Origin: Todiramphus chloris collaris
Lineage: Eukaryota > Chordata > Aves > Coraciiformes > Alcedinidae
Direction of reading: 5' to 3'
NCBI GenBank assembly: GCA_025345505.1
Contig: JANVCC010000021.1
Location: 28,096,970 to 28,160,969 of the forward strand
Length of the DNA stretch: 64,000 nucleotides
Shown here: in pieces, positions 60,427-64,000 of the stretch
Numbering within the stretch: the stretch's first letter is position 1
Layout: each line of letters opens with the position of its first letter
Program-made: the position numbers and the translations under genes
The notes under the pieces: generated by a model
The model's input: only the letters and a program-made list of their open reading frames with translations
Told to the model about the DNA's origin: nothing
Databases searched by the model: none

Positions 60427-63400
60427 ATTTCTACTTGGCTTCTGTTCATCTGAGAATACAGAGATGTTAATATATTCAGTTTTACTCATTTCTATTCATG
60501 TACTAAACTGCATCTTGGTCTATGAATTTAATTTGGCTTCTCATACGAATTGTGTATGTTTCAGATGTTGCTTCTAGCTGATTGTCCATATTAATGTTTG
60601 AATTTTTACAGTTATAATAAAAATTATCTTGATCAACTCTGAATCTGTTACACATGCTTCACTCTATCGTAACTCTGTTCTGAAGTTACCTAATTTATGC
60701 AAGATGTTAAGTTTTTCTGAGAGCAAAACCACAGAAATGAGCCAACTATATCCTATGGTAGCTTAAGCTCCCCGAGAGCTCATGTACAAACAGAAACTGC
60801 GTCACCTGGGACTATGCCAAGTGGTTTAAATACTCCCTAGAGAATAATAAATCTAACATGTATATTTTTGTCATGTTTGGGATAACCCTTGAAGTTAAGA
60901 TTTCTATTGTTCCTCCCCGAAGCATACTGGTATCTACCATATAGAAATACAGGGAATCGTTTTGGAAGCCCTTGTGGGTGTCACAGCTGAAATTGGAAGG
61001 CCTGCTTGTAAATCCTGCCACACAAAAGGCTTAGGCTTGGGAAGATGTATCTTGCCTTCCTAGGTTTGATGGTGGGAAGCACAGAACAGATATATGTTAT
61101 GAAACATGCTTGCTCTTATTGATGCAACTGACATGTTTTTGCAAAACAAGTTTCATCCTTGACTTCGGTGAGAACAGGACATCCAGGCACAAGCAAGAAT
61201 AAATTTCTAATGTTGATAATTCCCAGATAGGCTAAGTAAGCTCCCTCAGGGGAGGGAGAGTTGATGGGCGGGAGGAATGAAGTTCACTCCTCAGGGGAGC
61301 TTATTCTCCGATTTCTGGTAATAGTTACGTGTTCACTGCTAGCACACATCAGCAAGCTGACTTTTAGTTGCAGAGAGAGAAATATTTCATATTTACTGTA
61401 AGTAAATATCTTCAGCTGTAGAATGCTGAAATTATGTATGAACTGAGTTTTAAAGTCATTAGTCCAGAGAAAACTGTCGTCTTTTATTGAAAGAAGAACT
61501 TGCCTACTCATTTCTGAAACTCTGTTACTTGAAGCCATATCTTGCTTTGATTGCAGCTGAGCAAGGCAAGTAATACCTTAGCTGAAAAGATTTAAGAAAC
61601 TCCTGTGGTAATCTGAAGTGATTGGGATTTACATTATCCTTCAAAATAACTTACTTAAATGTCATGAAAACACAACTGTGTCAGTGGTAAAACCACTCTT
61701 ACCTTCTCATCTCTCCCCTCATCAGCCCAGAAGTGGGAGCTCAGTTTCCAGGCCAGGCAGGAGCCACATTATGGAGGCTTTGTGTTCTATCTAAGCATGA
61801 TTTTGCCAAGCCCTACACGTTGTGTCTGTGCTGTGCTTCTCCTCTGCATGCGGGGAACATACCCTAATAGATGAGTACCCAAGGAAGATGTGCTAATGAA
61901 TAGTACTTGTAAGATGAAGGTGCTGCCACGGAGGGTGAAGCAGTGTGGGGCTCTGGTGTGCTTTAGTAGTGAACTGAAACTCCAGAAATCCTGGGTGTAT
62001 TTCTGATTGCATTGCTAGGACGTGATAAAGCCTATGCCGCTCTTCCTTAGGAATGCTGTTAGCAGTGTTAGCTCTAGCTAGTTAATGCAACCTACTTACT
62101 CTGCTTAGCTGTGTGGGTTCAAGCTAATTCCAAAAGCTGGTTCCCTAAATCTTACTGTTTATGCTGTCAGGCAGTGCTGTGAAACTGTGGGCTCAGAAAT
62201 GTCTGTCACATCCTAAGTAGAGAAAATAAAGGTTAGCGTTACTGAAACAAGTAGTATCTACCAGTAGCAGATAGAGAAGCCCTGCAAAAGTTACTTTGCC
62301 TGAGGTATATGAAAATGTTACCTAAAATCCAAAGAGACGCTCCCCATGTACCCTCATGCCCAACTCCTTTCCATCCATCTTAATTCATTGCCTGTTGTAT
62401 TTTCTTCCTTACGCAGTTACTGAGTGCTTTTATGCTCCCTTCTTCCCTCAAGGTTTATAGAACCCAGATTCATAACCAAACCAAGACACTGTCAAGTTTT
62501 TTAGGAATCTATGCCAATGGCCTTCTGGGTCTTTATCAAACCCTTAGATTATTTATCATGTATATCACTATTGATGCAAGAGTCTTCCCTTATGAAGCTG
62601 TTCCTCTGGAAGGACCTTACTGTGTCTTTACTTCATTGACTCATTTGTCCCAAAGCTTTATGGGAAAGTATTTCCTTTGCTGCTGCCCTTAGGTCTTGTG
62701 GTTTTGGGTTTTTTTTTTAATTATTAATAGTAACTCTGTAGCTCTTTTGGAATTCCTGATTGTGAAAAAGTAAAACCACCATGCCCTTAATTACTTTCAG
62801 CTATTAAATCTGAAATACCCATTCAACTATGTCCATACGGATTTACTTTTGAATACCGTAACTATCTAACTGTCTTTAATTCTTTTCACAGCTAACAAAA
62901 GCCACTGATGAAATCTTGGTATTTTTAACAGTTAGTGATGGACAAGATTAGACTATTGTGACTCCCAGGGAGAGAGTAGCTTTGGTGCTTTGTGGTGTTC
63001 TGGCTCTGCCTTCAGGCATGCTGTTTGTTATTCCTCTATCTCCATCAGGCAAAGGAGTGATTCAAGAGAAAGTCTGCTTAGGTGGAAGCTCTCTGTTCTG
63101 CCCGGCACCTGGTTTTGAAGCGGTTGGGTGTTCAGTATCTGGATCAATATGGCTTGGAAATCCTCTTTCACTTGTGTTTATGTTTCTATGTTGTTTGCTA
63201 GTTGTTATCTGGGAAAGTTAATAGTATTACCAGTTGCTTAAGCATTTGATACTATCGCAAGATAATGCAGTTGCTCTTGTGAACTGTGAGATTACTGGCC
63301 AAGCTGGAACTTGTACAGGTGTGTATTTCCAGAGTACTAGAAAAATCATGAATATTACTTGGCAGGTGTTGAAAGACTATTAAGTTCCAATTTTTTTTTT

Positions 63401-64000
63401 CTTTTTTTCTGATAAACTGTGTATGTATTTGTCTTTCACAGTCTCTTAGCAAATGTCCTTTTGAGAAACTTGAGAAAGTAGTAACTTTTTGTGTCTCTGA
63501 TGAAGTGTCACCTGCTGCTTGACACTGATTTTGGTGGCCACCTTTCCGTAAGCAGAGCTTTTTTAAGGAAAATTTGTAGTTTGAAACATCTCCATACTGC
63601 AGTCAAGACTTTCTGGGAAAACATCAAATAGGAAAAGGCCTAACTCCTTGGTTTCATGTCATTGAGGAACTTCTAGCATCATTTAAGGGGGCTAAAATTT
63701 ATTACAGTCCCTGACCAAATATGTAGACACAATGCTATGTGTCTCATACTGAACAGAGTCTGTAATTTTTCCCATCTTCTGGAGCGAGTGCTGAATTATG
63801 AACCACTTACCACCACCTTCTTCAGTGATAGAAAAAGAAGATGATTATTGTAGCAAATAAGTTATAAAGGTGGTGGCATTCATAGAAATCAGATGCAGGT
63901 GGTCTTCAACCAAATCTGGATTGATAATCCCTTTAGGAATTGTAATGGTCTGTCATGCAGAAGTTCTGAAACCCTGATCTCTCGGCTAAGGAAAAACAGA

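Larger units (their letters stand above)
11429..64000 (+). other. TBC1D4 intron 1 (5' part; exon 2 not found)
   Basis: From the exon 1 donor to the window end I find no frame encoding the peptide that follows exon 1 in human TBC1D4 (V-P-D-V-I-S-S-I, later F-E-V-L-Y-C-G-K-V). Intron 1 is also very long in mammals, so a length over 52 kb is plausible. After the CpG island ends near 11930 the sequence is AT-rich and full of stops. It holds simple repeats, decayed A/C or T/G tracts, a possible LINE scrap and an LTR-like repeat, listed separately. Stretches not listed hold nothing I can name. A short exon 2 could be missed by eye, so absence is likely but not certain. Confidence 0.75.

Overview
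The window looks like nuclear DNA from a bird. The evidence is an AT-rich, gene-poor background; one sharply bounded GC- and CpG-rich island; a truncated CR1 LINE with the usual avian 3' end; and a second dispersed repeat that I recognise from bird genomes, more typical of songbirds and other Neoaves. I see no bacterial, organellar or viral gene organisation and no CRISPR array. I recognise no tRNA or rRNA gene. The species cannot be named from this sequence alone.

The one gene I can support is TBC1D4 (AS160), on the + strand. Its first coding exon, 10907-11428, encodes 174 residues that start the N-terminal phosphotyrosine-binding (PTB/PID) domain of this Rab GTPase-activating protein, which controls GLUT4 vesicle traffic downstream of insulin and AMPK. 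The exon sits inside a CpG-island promoter, about 10120-11930. It is preceded by two very short upstream ORFs and appears to end at a non-canonical GC splice donor.

Region by region. 1-10120 is upstream flanking DNA with one CR1 relic (about 1700-2031), low-complexity patches, a strong CTCF-type motif at 3920-3934, a second one at 9988-10002, and an unexplained minus-strand open frame near 8246-8520. 10120-11930 is the CpG island with the 5' UTR, exon 1 and the start of intron 1. 11429-64000 reads as the first part of a very long TBC1D4 intron 1; I found no exon 2 in it. The intron holds microsatellites, many decayed A/C or T/G tracts, a possible old LINE scrap (25429-25686, minus), a decayed LTR-like repeat (about 56080-56545), several hairpin-forming inverted repeats, and a few CpG-bearing, low-repeat blocks that could be enhancers.

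No convincing new multi-gene system is present. The most useful observations concern how TBC1D4 exon 1 is initiated and spliced, and the arrangement of CTCF-like motifs around its promoter.
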